Source: Glycine soja (taxonomy: Eukaryota; Streptophyta; Magnoliopsida; Fabales; Fabaceae). From it: a stretch of DNA of 64,000 nucleotides. Where the stretch lies: positions 36,491,112-36,555,111 of the forward strand of contig NC_041002.1 of the NCBI RefSeq assembly GCF_004193775.1, read 5' to 3'. Shown piece by piece: positions 20,430 to 33,367 of the stretch. Positions within the stretch are counted from its first letter, which is position 1. Every line of letters starts with the position of its first letter. A program made the position numbers and the translations under genes. The notes beneath the pieces are model-generated. The model had not been told where the DNA came from. It made no database searches and saw only the letters and a program-made list of their open reading frames with translations.

Positions 20430-23400
20430 ATGTTGTGAAGGATTCACATGGTACGAAAGATAAATTAAATGAGAATTCCACCACTTTATGACAAAGGCAC
20501 TTAGGCAACATCTCTATGTAGAGAATTCAAAAGCTTGTGTCGAAGGAAATTCTTGAACCCTTAGATTTGCTAGATTTTTAAGTTTGTATTGAGGGTATTA
20601 AAGGGAAACAAACAAACAAAAGGAATTTAGATGCCGAAAGAGCTTAGGATGTCTTAGAAATAATTCATACAAATATTTGTGGTCCATTCCTTATGGATTC
20701 ATGGAATGCACAAATGTATTTTATTATTTTTGTAGACAACTACTCTTTCTTTAATTGATGAGAAGTCTTGATCTCTAGATGTTTTCAAGTCTTTCAAAGT
20801 TGAAGTTGAACTTCAATTAGAAAAGAAAATTAAGGCTGCAAATATGACTATAACGGTGACTACTTTGGTAGATATGATAGATAAGGTGAGAAATGTCTAG
20901 ACCTCTTCACGTTTTTTTTCTTCTTTAATAAGTGTGAAATTATTTTGTAATATACAATTTTGGGCAAACCTAACACGGATAGAGTTGTAGATTGACGAAG
21001 CTGGAATCTTAAGGATATGGTAAGAATTATGATTCTTCTCTACTAGAATCACTTTAGGTAAAGACATCAAAGATTGCAGTTTATATCCTCAACAAGGTAC
21101 CAATTAAAGTAGTTGCTAAACCCCCCATGAGCTATGGACTAGGAATAAGCTCATCTTTAGGCACATGCACATTTGGGAATATCTAGCCGAAGCAAGGTCT
21201 TATAGACTGCATTAAGGTAAACTAGACTTAAAGGTATGGTTATTTCTTTGTTGGTTTAATTGAACGATATCGTTTGTGTAAGTTTTATAATCACAATATA
21301 AGATCATTCTTTGAGACGAAAATGAAAAATTCCTTAAGGAAGTTGAGTTTGGAGGGGAAGGAAACATAAGGATTATTGTCCTTAAAGAATAACCTATTAT
21401 TGACAATGGATAAGTCTTTGTACTTACCATTGTTCAAGAAATAGATCTGGTAATTAATAATGATGTTATTCCTAACATCATTCAAGGAGAAGACAACACT
21501 GAGATTCCTCCTCAAGCACCACCTATAGTTCAAACTCAACAACCTTAAGAAGTGCCATTTAGAAGATCCACTAGAAAAAGGAGAAATGCAACTTTGGATT
21601 ATTATGGTGCATTTCATTAAGAACAAGAATAGGACATTAGGTTGATTGACGAAGATCTAATCAACTTTAGTCAAGTCATATGATGTTCTAACCCTTAAAA
21701 AGTGGATTAATGTTATTAATTATGTGATAAAACCAATGGTTGACAATGACTTTTGGATTATCGTCAAATTACCTAAAGGTGACCACCCCATAATTTGTAT
21801 ACAGATTTCTATAATTTAAAGGGATTCAAAGGGTAATGTTGAGATATATAAAACTCATCTTGTTGCCAAAGACTTTACTTAAAAGGTAGGCATTGATTAT
21901 AAATAGATTTTTCTCCAGTTTCATAGAAAGACTCTTTTAAGACTATAATGGCACTGATAACTCATTTTGATGAGTTTCATTAGATGGATGTAAAAACTAT
22001 GTTTTTAAATGACATCATTGATGAAACAATATGATGCAACTAGAACACTTTGTTAAGGTGATTCAAAGTTTATGGTGTGTAAACTAAAAGAATCCATCTA
22101 TGACTTTAAATAGACTTCCCGTCAATGGTATTACAAATCTCATCAAGTTATTACCTCTTATGGTTAGGAGGAAATTTTGGTTGATGATTGCATATACTAA
22201 AAGTTCAGTGGGAGTAAAATTGTCCTTTTGGTATTATATGTTGATGACATCTTTCTAGTCATAATATAGTTTTGGATATATTCAACATGAAATATAGTAA
22301 ACCAAAAGATACAAATGTTGCTAAAGGAGACAAGCTAGTCTCAAATAGTGTCCCATTAGTAATCTTAAAAAAATGCAAATGATTCCTTATGCTTTAGTTG
22401 TGGGGAGTCTTATGTATGCTTAAGTTTGTTTTCGTCCTAATATAACTTTTTAGTGGGAGTCCTGGGGAGATATATGAGTAATCATGGTACGCGACACTAG
22501 AAAGAAGTAAAGCACATGATGCACTATTTGAAGATAGGAAAAAACTACATGCTTATATATCATAAGTCTAGAAGTTTAGAGATCATAAGGTATTTTAACT
22601 TCGATTTTGTGGGATGTCTCAGTAAAAGAGACTTCAAATTAGGATACATCTTTAACTATGATGGTGGAGTTAATATCTTGTTTTGAGGCATCAAACCATA
22701 TGATATGACTGCTAAATTTTCTCATGGGTTTGCCTGTTGTTAGAAACGTTATCATTAAGTATTTATTGTGACAATAACTTAGTAGTGTTATACCCCAACA
22801 ACAACATGAGTTCAACTAGGTTAGAGGTTATTGACAAAAAGTATATGGTTGTTAAATAAAGAATTAAGAAAAATAAAGATATTTGTAGAGCATATAGGAA
22901 AAGACAATATGCTAGCTGACCCACTAATTAATGGTTGACACTTAAAAACGTGAGCGTACATGTTGCTCGTATGGTGTTGTTTCAATTGTTGCCTTGGTTT
23001 TGTGGGAGTCTTTATGTTCTATGTTTGGATTCAGATTTCATGTATTTGATTTTCTGCATAAATAAAGATTATAGTTTATAAGTTTATTACGAAACTTATT
23101 TATTTAATGCAATATTTAAATTGTACTTAAGGACTTAAGATTGATCTCACTAAAGACTCAAGTTAGACCAATTGGAAATATGCATGATTGAGATTACATT
23201 GCATGTAATTTCCATGTTAATTATCCATATTGATATATTTCGTTGAGTGTATTGATGTGGTTGTCATTGGGGTCTAGCCACATTTGTTGTAGTGATGAAA
23301 GCCACAGTGATTCCATTATTGATACATGTGATGAATCAGATTGTTAAGGTGGAAGTCTAAAGATAAATAGTGTACAAATACGCGCCTAAGGAATTGTGAT

Positions 23401-23444
23401 ATAATTGTTACAATATGTAACCTAAGTGGGAGATTGTTGGAATT
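20430..23444 (+). pseudogene. pol: Degraded Copia element Z (gag-pre-integrase to RNase H)
   Basis: Translation needs many frame changes, but Copia landmarks appear in order. They are the pre-integrase/integrase start (ENSTTL, LEPLDLLDF, CIEGIKGKQT, near 20480-20610), the integrase core (EIIHTNICGPF, then FIIFVDNYSFF, near 20660-20750), the linker with RRSTRKRRNATLDYY (21555), RT remnants (KTHLVAKDF near 21855) and the C-terminus VEHIGKDNMLADPL near 22890. The integrase style differs from the Sireviruses, so this is another, older Copia lineage. A polypurine-like AAGTGGGAGAT at 23432-23442 leads into the LTR. Confidence 0.8.
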
Positions 23445-23690
23445 TTCTATTCCAATAATTAACGTGGGTTAATATTATAAGACAATTATATTAGCTATTT
23501 ATCATTAGTGGGCTTATTTTATGTGATCAAATTAAGTGAGCCCGTTAGACAATTATATAAAATGATATGGACTTAAATGAACAAATGTCAGTGTTGGCCC
23601 ATTAAGGGATAATGGGAACCTTGTTAAGTTAACACGCTATAAGAAGACTATGGTCCCCAATATACCAAGTCACCACACATAGTTTGTCAA
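23445..23690 (+). repeat. 3' LTR start of Copia element Z (truncated)
   Basis: TGTTGGAATTTTCTATTCC follows the polypurine tract directly. About 246 bases later the sequence changes to the E3 LTR. No matching remainder of the Z LTR is identified. Confidence 0.65.
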
Positions 23691-24917
23691 AATAATTTCT
23701 TAAATAGATATCAATGGACAAAGGGTTTCTTCTAAGGGGCACAAAATTATGTTGTACTTAAAAGTAGTCTTCAAAACTTGGATATAGTAGTGTAGAAGTG
23801 ATTTATAGAAAATAATCAATTATATAGAAGTAGTAAATAAAATACACAGGTATTATACTGGTTTACCTCAACTCTTGGGCTACACCCAGTTCTCCTTCTA
23901 ACCTTAAAGGGTTCCAGTAATTAATTCTTTGATTACAACCAAGTATTCTCTATATCACTTTTGGCTACACTGAGTACTCTCAAGGCCACTCCTGGCATTA
24001 CACTTAATCTACCCCTAAGATTAAGACCCAAGTATTTTTTTGTCACTAAGCCACTCCTGGCTTTCACAAAAAATATATGTTTGATAGAAAATGTATTCTA
24101 ATCACTCAAAGTGTGTTTACATAGTAAGATTGAATATAATGGAACTCACTAACTTAGGAAAGCTAATACTCACTCAATTCGCTCAAGTTTCTTTCATCGA
24201 ATGGACTGACAATGTTACAACACTTGTTTGTTTTGTCTTAGAATGTTCTCTTGTAATTCGACCACCTTAACACAAACATCTTCAAGCTTTATAAAGACTT
24301 TAGAGCTTCAATCCTTTGAGAGATCTCAGCTAGCCATTATCTAATAGCTTTGGTGCTTGACACGAGACCACTACTATGCAGAGTGAGAGATTGGGGACCA
24401 CAAACACTTTTTGTAGCATATCTTAAAAGAAGTACAGTTTGTTAGTATCTCTTAGTGCTCAGAATTGACTTTCATCATATGAATTGAAGGAAATGTTAAC
24501 ACCATAAGACAAAAGGAATTAAGAATGTTAAGACAAGATAATTTAAATCTTTCTTTTTGTGTGCTATGGTGCGAGCTTCTTATTGAGCCTATGGACGTTA
24601 CTTTCTTGTGAATGTTTTTAGTACTTGAGGATTGAGTAACTGCTCCATTGATTTTGTACTATAAGCCAAGTGCTAAAGCACTTGTCTTTTTAGGGTTGGA
24701 TGCTGAAGCAATATCATCCAATGATTGATACTTTATTTTTCATCCAAAGCCTTTCAGTCCATGCTTTTTTGCTTGTATCTCATAGAGATATATATAAGCC
24801 TATAGCCTAATCATGAAAGGTTAGTACATAAAATTTATACTTTGTTAACATGAAAACATTAGGTATTTATTTATTTTTTATAGTCCAATGTGACTTGGAC
24901 ACAACCAGACTTTAATA
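23691..24917 (-). repeat. Sirevirus E3, 3' LTR (end-truncated)
   Basis: From AATTTCTTAAATAGATATCAATGG on, it aligns with the E3 5' LTR (37537 on, then 44553-45393), including TTCAAAACTTGGATATAGTAGTG and the end ACTTTAATA. The first 75 or so bases of the other copy (37461-37536) are missing, so the outer terminus and its target duplication are lost. A polypurine tract (minus AAAAAAGAGGGAGAT, 24918-24932) borders it. Confidence 0.8.
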
Positions 24918-24932
24918 ATCTCCCTCTTTTTT

Positions 24933-25830
24933 ATGATAACAAATAGTATAAATTTTGATACCAAAAGAATAAGATAAGGAGATTAGGATCGGACTATTAG
25001 AGCAATTTAGGATGTATTGTCACACACTGCTTACTCTTGTTTGTGTCTCTAAAGAAAATATCTCTGACATTCAACAAACTTGTTAATTACTAGAGTATTA
25101 AGTTATATTTCACAAACATAATCAGAGCAGATATTTCATAATTAGAAAAATTATGCGAGGTTAAATGAAACTCTTCTTGAGTTCATTACCTATGCAAATA
25201 TTACATAATATGTATTAATCAGAGCATACATAGTACAAAGCATCGAATATGATATCACCCACATATATTTGGATGATTAGGGATTGATTTCCATAATCTT
25301 TGTGAAACATAGTAGTATCTACCTTTCCTCTTATAAAGCCATTTTTAGTTAAAAAAAGAACTTAACTTTTCATACCAAGCTTAAGGAGCTTGTTTTAAGC
25401 CATACATGAATTTATTAAGTTTGAAAACATGATGAGGGTAGATAGAACTCTCAAACCCTAGGGATTGTTACAACATAGACTTCTTCCCTAATAATACGAT
25501 AGAGGAATGGAATTTTTATGTCCATTTGGTACAACATCATACCATAATGGGCAATAAAGGATAGTAAAATATGTATTTCCTTTTGAACAAGAAATAGGAG
25601 CAAAGGTTTCAGTATAATCTTTACCTTCTTGTTGTGAATAGCCTTTGGCGACAAGCCTTGCCTTGTTCCTCACAACCTTACCTATTTTGTCCAACTTGTT
25701 TTTGAATGCCCATTTTCCTCCAATAGTATATTTGTCTTTGGAGAGTTCTACAAGCTTCAAGACATCTTTCTTCTAAAATTGATCTAGCTCTTCTTGCATT
25801 GATTTAACCTAGTACTCATTAAACATAACA
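24933..25830 (-). pseudogene. pol: Sirevirus E3 RT remnant
   Basis: On the minus strand [43 protein letters not shown] (split here as 25760 to about 25630) is the RT N-terminus. NGFIRGKVDTTMF and IIQIYVGDIIF follow near 25360-25250, with the YVDD motif changed to YVGD. Beyond about 25230 no RT C-terminus or RNase H is recognisable, so the element lost them. The remaining 300 bases to the polypurine tract hold nothing I can name. Confidence 0.75.
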
Positions 25831-27300
25831 TCATCTATGTGTTTTGGCTTGATTTATGAGAGTAATGTTGTATGCTTGAGAGAGTTCCTTCTCTAGAATT
25901 TGTCCTTAGGATCACTAATGATCTAGGAATTTGGATAATGTTTCCTTAGCAAATGCATAGTTGGTTCTCTGATTTCTTCAGATTGATCATCCATTGGTGA
26001 GTTGGATGCATGTTTGTCTTAACTGGACATAGCAACAAATTTCACAATATTTTCTATTTTCATCTCTGCAAAAGACTCATCTAGCTTTGACATTGTAGTG
26101 TCAAGCTTGTTGTCATTAAATCTTGCATCAATAGCCTCTTCAATAGTCAAGGTTTTGGAATTGAACGCTCTATATGCCTTGGACGATTCAAAGTATCCAA
26201 GTAAGATTCTAGAATCACATTTCGAGTCAAACTTTCCAAGGTTATCCTTGGTGTTTAAGATGAAACACTAACATCCAAATGGGTGGAAGTAAGAGATGTT
26301 GGGCTTATGTCCTTTCCACAGTTCATAGGGAGTCTTCTTTAAGATATGCTTTATGTATATTTTGTTCTGTAAATAATAGGCAATGTTTACTACTTCAACC
26401 CAAAGGTGTTTGGAAGTTGAGTGATCGTTAAGCATTGTTCTTGCCATTTCTTGAAGAGTTATATTTTTCCTTTCAACAACTCCATTCTGTTGTGGTGTTC
26501 TTGAAGTGGAAAATTTACGGTGAATACCATTCTCTTCACAAAATTTCTCATAAAGATCATTTTCAAACTTTCCCTTGTGATCAGTTCTGATTAAAGAGAT
26601 ACAAATGTCTTTTTCATTTTAAATATTTTTACAAAATTTATAAAAGGCATCAAAAGACTCATCCTTGTGGGTTAGGAACCTGACCAATGTTTATCTGGTG
26701 TAATCGCCCACTATGACCAGTCCATATCTGCACCCAGAGAGGGATGTAGTCTTGGTTGTACCAAACAGGTCAAGTTGTAGGAGCTTTAAGGGCCTAGAAG
26801 TGGAAACAATATTTTTGGCTTTAAAAGAACTTTTTACTTGTTTCCTTTTATAGAAAGCTTCACAAAGAGAATCATCTTGATATGACAGCTTTGGAAGTCC
26901 TCTTACCAGGCTATGCTTTTGAAGCTTTTAGATTAACCTCAAGCTAGCATGACTAAGCTTCTTATGCCATATCAAGTGATGCTCTTTGACTAAGAGTAGG
27001 CATGGCACAGTTTGACTTGACATGTCACCACTTAATCTCATACAGATTTCCTTGTTTATTAGCTTAGAAGAGTGAAAAGACGTTCTTGTTCTGGATGATA
27101 CACATATCCTTGTTAAAGGTGATGTTGAATCCACTTTCACATAATTGACTTATGCTTAGCAGATTATGCTTCAAACCTTTAACAAGCAAAATATTATCTA
27201 TATTCTATATGAGGGTAGGGAGGAATACATACTTTACCTACACCAGTTATCAGACCATTCTGGTTCCCTCTGAAAGTGACCACCCCACTAGACTTAGGGC
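25831..27300 (-). pseudogene. pol: Sirevirus E3 integrase remnant
   Basis: Minus-strand landmarks include LIWHKKLSHASLRLI (pre-integrase, 26928-26975), the core with [19 protein letters not shown] (about 26430-26500), the region of HLFGCKCF-like sequence near 26260 and FNSKTLTIEEAIDARF near 26130-26165. Many stops and small indels break the frame. The layout matches E4 and E6, so this is an older relative. Confidence 0.7.
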
Positions 27301-28580
27301 TTAAGGATTGGAACATAGAATTTTTTCCTATCATGTGTTGTGAGCAGCCAATGTCTAGGTACCATGACTAGTGTTTCTTTCCTGCTATCAAGGAGGTCTA
27401 CAATAGGAATTATTTTGCTCTTAGGTACCCAAGTCTTTTTGGGTCCATTTTTCTTGTTAGCATATGGGTGCTAGTAAGCACTAGATAGACCTTTTGATGG
27501 GTTTCCCTTTATAGGAGGTCCTTGCACTTATAAGTCTCATGACCCATTTTTCCATAGAAAGAGAAAATAGTGACTTCTTCACCATGTACAATCTTTTTGC
27601 CTTTGAAACCATGGCCAGATTTTTCTTTGAGGTTTCTTTGTACCTTAATAATTTTATTAAAGGCTTCATGACCTCCAACAAATTTTCCTAGTTTATCTCT
27701 CAAGGTTTCTATCTCCTCATAGAGTTTTACAATCTCAGGAGGTAGTTCCTTTAAGACCTCACATCCCTTAAGCTTACGGTTCAAATCAAAAGACATCTTT
27801 TTGTAATGCTAACATTCCTTCTAGACATCCAAGTTCTTCTTTTTCAACTTATCAAGTTCATCATTAGCAAGGGTACATTCTTTTTGAAGTAATTAAGCAT
27901 TTCCTTGCACCATTCTTTTGAATCTTTAAGAGTTATGGTTAAGGATTTTACTCTTTCCTCCAAGTCTTGAAAATCCTTAAGAAGATTTTTGTATCCATTG
28001 GATACCTTTTCATCCAGTAATGCCTTGACTTCCTCACAAGCAGAGGCATCTTGTACACTACCAGGCGAAGTGGTTACCAAGACAAAATCAACTAAATGAA
28101 CTTGATGAGCTTTCTTGATATCCTCATGATCTTTTTCAAGATATTAAAATCATTTATTTAATTTTCTATAAGCTTTATAGATGTGAACATATATAGATAG
28201 AAGTTGATTGTATCCTTTAATTAAGTCTTATCTGCATTCAAATATTACCTTTTCACCATTAGAGTTGACAAAGTCATCAGGCTGAGAGTCCTCATCATAT
28301 GAACTTGCATCCAGTGTTGGTTCTGCTTTACTAGTGGTCGCATCAAGCATCATACATAGGTTGGCTTCTTCTTCACCTTCTTCGTTATACGAGGAATCAT
28401 CCAGGTCATCCCAAGTTTTCAGGAGGCTCTTCTTTTTTGGACTTGAAGAATTTCTTCTTCTTATCGTTAGGTTTTTCAAGGTCAGGACATTCTAACTTGA
28501 AGTTCCCTGGCTTCTTGCGCTCATCGCAGATGATTGGACTTTTCTATTTCTCATTGAATGATCTTGTGGACGATCCTTTT
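27301..28580 (-). pseudogene. gag: Sirevirus E3 gag C-terminal half and protease remnant
   Basis: A protease-like W-Y-L-D-I-G-C-S-Q-H-M block near 27320-27365 has the DSG changed. Upstream are a CCHC-like FYGKMGHETYKCKDL (27509-27560), a coiled-coil region (27509-27796 and 27844-28080) and an acidic stretch ending CMMLDATTSK (28228-28479). Near 28500 a second, damaged zinc knuckle reads CDERKKPGNFKLEC and has lost one C and the H. E4 interrupts gag at 28580. Confidence 0.75.
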
Positions 28581-29987
28581 TGTAGAAGCAAGGTTTCAAG
28601 AAGATGTTTTGATGATGCCAAAGGAATGCGCTTCTCAAGTTTTATTCAATCCAAGAAATCCAAGACATATGATCAAGAAAACCTCTAGAATCTTTAAAGT
28701 TGAAAATGAAAGTTGGAAGTTGGAAGTGGAAGTTATTGGAAGTTGAAAGTTGAAAATGGAAGTTGGAAGTTGAAAGTGGAAGTTACTGGAAGTTGGAAGT
28801 GGAAGTTATTGGAAGTTGAAAGTTGAAAATGGAAGTTGGAAGTGGAAGTTACTGGAAGTTGAAGTTGGAAGTGGAAGTTATTGGAAGTTGAAAGTTGAAA
28901 ATGGAAGTTGGAAGTGGAAGTTATTGGAAGTTGAAGTTGGAAGTGGAAGTTGTGTAATCGATTACAGTGAGTTGGTAATCGATTACCAGTATTTAAAAAT
29001 TCAAATTTCAAATGTGAAGAGACATAACTCTTCAGAAGTAACTGTGTAATCGATTACACCATTATGGTAATCAATTACGAATGAGTAGTTTTGAAAAATA
29101 TTCCCAACAGTCATAGATTTTTATTTGAATTTTGAAAGGCTACCAAAGGCCTATAAATTAGTGACTTGGGGACGAAATTGGTTGAGAGTTTTGCTTGTCC
29201 AAAATGTTTTATCCTCTCAAGATTATGAGAGTTTTGCTTGTCCAAAATGTTTTATTCTCTCCAAAGATTAATGTTTTATCCTTTCAAAAGATTATGAGAG
29301 TTTTGCTTGTTCAAAATGTCTTATCCTCTCAAAAGATGATAAGAGTTTTTCATTGCCCAAAATGTCTTATCCTCTCAAAAGATTAAGAGAGTTTTTGATT
29401 GTCCAAAAACTCTTATCCTCTCAAATGATTAAGAGATTTTTTCACTGAGTTCAAAGTTCTTATCCTCTCAAATACAAATCATCTTATCTTCAAAAATTCC
29501 TTGGGCAAACACTTGTGAGATTCAGTAAGGAATTGCGTGCTTCATTGTAAACATCTATCTCTTTCAAGAGAGATTATCTTCTTCTTCCTCTCTTTCTAAT
29601 CAAAGGGCTAAGAGACTGAGAGTCTCTTGTTGTAAAGCATCTGAACACAAAGGAAGGGTTGTCCTTGTGTGTTTCAGAAAGTGTAAAGGATTTGTGAGAT
29701 AGTGGAACTCCCAAGTGTGTTTCTTAGGAACTGGACATAGGCAACGGACTTTGCCGAACCTGTATAAAAATTGTGTTTGCACTTTCTCTTCCCTTAAACT
29801 CTTTTATTTATTAATTCTTAACATTTATATTCAGATTGTTTAATTTAAATTATCATTTAGAAACTCATCTTTAAGGGAACTTGGAACTTGCATTAAAATC
29901 AAAGTATAATTTTTAATTGGGGAAATAGTTTGTAATATCTTAATTCAACCCCCCCTTCTTAAGATATCTGAGGCCACTTGTCTAACA
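28581..29987 (+). repeat. E4 5' LTR
   Basis: This 1407-base LTR runs from TGTAGAAGCAAGG to GTCTAACA. In order: a minisatellite (28690-28955), two palindrome pairs of AATCGATT type, the TATA box TATAAATT at 29152, a repeat of about 60 bases containing TTATCCTCTCAAAAGAT (29200-29480), a hairpin with arms AAGAGACT/AGTCTCTT (29610-29628), a longer hairpin around AGGGTTG (29645-29670), and the block GGACTTTGCCGAACC before a C-run at the end. Confidence 0.9.
28690..28955 (+). repeat. GGAAGTTGGAAGT minisatellite in E4 5' LTR
   Basis: Nearly pure purine DNA is built from short units such as GGAAGTTGAAAGTTGAAAAT and GGAAGTTGGAAGTGGAAGTTA. Larger units of about 70-85 bases repeat about four times. Open frames on both strands here are by-products of the repeat and not genes. 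Confidence 0.9.
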
Positions 29988-30003
29988 AGGGGTATCAAAG
30001 CTT
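29988..30003 (+). other. E4 primer-binding site
   Basis: GGGGTATCAAAGC directly follows the LTR end. It is one base away from TGGTATCAAAGC, a tRNA-Met-type site, so it is slightly decayed. Confidence 0.75.
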
Positions 30004-30037
30004 CATTCTTGTATAAAGTTTAGAAGCTTCAAGAATA

Positions 30038-31382
30038 ATGGCCTCAACAAACTTTTTCCCAGAAGGAAATTCAATAAATAGGCCTCCTATTTTTAATGGA
30101 GAGGGTTACCACTACTGGAAAACTCGAATGAAAATCTTCATTGAGGCAATAGACTTAAACATTTGGGAAGCCATAGAAATAGGACCTTATGTACCCACCA
30201 TGGTGGTTGGAAATACAACAAGAGAAAAGCCTAGGGAAAATTGGAGTGAGGAAGACAGAAGACGAGTACAATATAACTTAAAAGCCAAAAACATAATTAC
30301 ATCTGCCCTGGGAATGGATGAATATTTTAGGGTTTCAAATTGTAAGAGTGCTAAGGATATGTGGGACACTCTACAAGTTACACATGAGGGCACTACTGAT
30401 GTTAAAAGATCTAGGATAAATACTTTAACTCATGCATATGAATTGTTTAGGATGAAGACAAATGAAAGTATACAAGATATGCAGAAAAGATTGACACATA
30501 TAGTTAATCATCTTGCATCATTAGGAAGAATATTTCCAAACGAGGATCTCATAAATAAAGTATTGAGATGTTTAAGCAGGGATGAGAAGGGAATGGCAAC
30601 CTAAGGTAACAACCATTACTGAATCATGAGATTTAACTAACATGTCTCTTGCTACATTATTTGGAAAGTTACAAGAACACGAAATGGAACCGTTGAGATT
30701 AAATCAACATGAAGAAAATGATAAGAAGAAGGAAATTGATCTTAAAGCCTCATCTTCAATCCAAGAAGAAAGTGATAATGAAGATTCAATTGACTTGGAT
30801 GAAGATGAAGATCTTATTCTCCTTGTGAAAAGATTCAACAAATTCCTTAGGATGAGAGGAACTCAAAGAAAACAAAACTTCAAACCTAAAATAAGGATTG
30901 AAGAATCATCCCAAACTCCAAGATGCTATGAGTGCAAGCAACCCGGACATCTGAGAGTTGATTGTCCAATCTTTAAGAAAAGAATGGAAAAGTTTGAAAA
31001 CAAAAACATTGGAGAAAAGAATGCAAAGAAGGCCTACATCACATGGGATGATAACGACTTAGAAACGTCTGATGATTCTGAAAAAGAAGTGATTAATCTA
31101 TGTCCAATGGGCAAAAACTATGAAAGCGACGAAGAGGTAACATCTTCTAACAAATCTATTTCTTTTGATGAGTTACAAGATGCATTTGCTGAATTACATA
31201 TCAAATCTATTAAACTTGCAAAACTTGTTTCTTCATCTAAGAAAACTATTTCAGATTTAGAGAAAGAGATTTCAAAGTTAAATAAAGAGTTAGATCATCT
31301 TAAGACTGAAGTGTCAATCTCTAAATCAAGTGATAAAGTTCATGCTTCTACTATGACTATTGAAAAAGAAAATTCATGTTAA
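30038..31382 (+). pseudogene. gag: E4 gag
   Basis: The frame starts at ATG 30038 (MASTNFFPEGNSINRPPIF). The gag core HYWKTRM, HEGTTDVKRSRIN and LTHAYELFRM follows. Near 30590 a small insertion shifts the frame. The second part (30642-31382) carries EENDKKKEI, a CCHC knuckle CYECKQPGHLRVDC near 30924 and a coiled-coil stretch, and ends at a premature TAA (31380-31382). The neighbouring E5 gag is the closest relative in the window and shows what is lost here. Confidence 0.9.
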
Positions 31383-32092
31383 TGTTGTAGTAAATATGTA
31401 GAAGAAATTAAAAATCTGAAAAACTCACTTGCCAAATTTTCGAGTGGCCAAAATAACCTAGATATTATATTAGGAAAACAAATATGCATTTTTGATAAAG
31501 CAAGGATTGGATATAAACCAGAAACACAACAAAAGTTTTATAAAAATTTCTTTTCTTCTACACAAAAATATAATTCTCCTTTCATTACATGCTTTTATTG
31601 TGGAAGAAAAGGACATGGCATATCTACATGCTATTTTAGGAAAAATTGCAACAATATTAAAATGATTTGGGTCCCAAAAGGATCCGTTGTTCACACTAAC
31701 ACTCAAGGACCCAATAAAGATTGGGTACCTAAGTCACAATGTTGATCTTGTAGGAACCTTTGAGAAAAAAGTGGTACATAGATAGCGGGTGCTCAAAACA
31801 TATGACGGGAGATGCATCAAAGTTCACACATATCTCTCCCAAGAAAAGTGGGCATGTAACTTATGGTGACAACAACAAAGGTAGAATTCTTGGAGTTGGA
31901 AAAATAGGTATGAATTCTTCAACCTCCATTGAAAATGTTCTACTTGTTGAAGGCCTTAAGCACAACCTGCTTAGTGTTAGTGAATTATGTGATAAAGGAT
32001 ATCTGGTATCATTTGATTCTCAAAAATGTGTCATTGAACATGGACATGATACAAATATAAATCATATAGGGTTTAGAGTCAATAATGTTTAG
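31383..32092 (+). pseudogene. pol: E4 second zinc knuckle and protease
   Basis: In the gag frame past the stop, a second CCHC (CFYCGRKGHGISTC) lies near 31590-31630, followed by WVPKGS and WVPKSQ. A frame change near 31750 leads to the aspartic protease, with [12 protein letters not shown] (31770) carrying the DSG catalytic motif and [20 protein letters not shown] behind it. A TAG at 32090-32092 ends the frame in NNV-stop-MINL. Confidence 0.85.
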
Positions 32093-33367
32093 ATGATCAA
32101 CTTAAGTCAAAAACTAGGTGATATTCAATGCTTTCTTAGCAAAGATAATGATCCATGGCTATGGCATAAAAGGATTGCTCACATTAACATGGAACACTTA
32201 AACAAATTAATTTCAAAATATTTAGTTGTTGGATTGCCAAAACTAAAATTTGAAAAAGATAGACTATGTGATGCATGCCAAAAGGGAAAACAAACTAGAG
32301 TTTCGTTCAAATCCAAAAATATTGTTTCAACTACTCAACCTTTACAATTACTAGACATGGATTTGTTTGGCCCTTCTAGAATCATGAGTTTTGGAGGAAG
32401 TTACTATGTTCTTGTTATAGTTGATGATTATTCTAGATACACTTGGACACTATTTATCACTCATAAGAATGATGCATTTCAAGCATTTAGGAAAATTGTA
32501 AAAATGATTCAAAACAAGAAAAATCTCAAAATTATATCTATTAGGAGTGATCAAGGGGGTAAATTTGAAAATAAAGAATTTGAATTATTTTGTGATAAGC
32601 ATGGCATTGAACATAACTTTTCTGCACCTAAAACTCCTCAACAAAATGGAGTTGTTGAAAGGAGAAATAGATCTTTGGAAGAAATTGCTAGAACCTTATT
32701 AAATGACACTCCTCTTCCAAAATATTTTTGGGCTGAAGTCGTTAATACTGCATGCTATATCATGAATAGGGCTTTAATAAGACCCATTTTAAAGAAAACT
32801 CCATATGAATTGTTTAATGGTAGAAAACACAACATTTCACACCTTCATGTTTTTGGTTGCAAATGCTTTGTATTAAACAATGGAAAAGAAAACTTAGGAA
32901 AGTTTGATGCTAAGTCAGATGAAGGAATTTTCCTTGGTTATTCCTTGCATAGTAAAGCTTATAGAATATATAATATGAGAACTATGACTATTGAAGAATC
33001 TATTCTTGTTTCCTTTGATGAGTCTAATGCTATTCCTCCAAGAAAGGATATTTTAGATGATATTGTAGAATCTTTAGAACAAATGCATATTCATGGACAA
33101 GATTCTAAAGGAAAAGGAGAAGGAAGCAATGAAGATCCTCCAATAGAAGCCAAAACAAATGATGAACTTCTGAGAGAATGGAAAGCTTCAAGAGATCATC
33201 CCCTTGACAACATTATTGGTGATATCTCAAAAGGGGTAACAACTAGACATTCTCTTAAAGATTTATGCAATAATATGGTTTTTGTGTCTATGATTGAACC
33301 TAAAATTTTAAATGAAGCCATAATAGATGATCATTGGATAGTTGCTAAGCAAGAAGAACTAAATTAG
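32093..33367 (+). pseudogene. pol: E4 integrase
   Basis: The zinc-binding region is HKRIAHIN near residue 25 with CDACQKGK near 60. The catalytic core has D in [10 protein letters not shown] (near 88), D in SDQGGKF (near 153) and E in NGVVERRNR (near 188), all present. The Copia C-terminal motif [19 protein letters not shown] and FLGYS follow. The frame continues into the RT linker (MIEPKILNEAI) and ends at TAG 33365-33367, where relatives in this window read glutamine. Confidence 0.9.

Noticed and set aside
28733..29011. Frame coding for repeated FHFQLSTSN-like peptide
   Set aside because: It is a by-product of the purine minisatellite, which is open in several frames on both strands.
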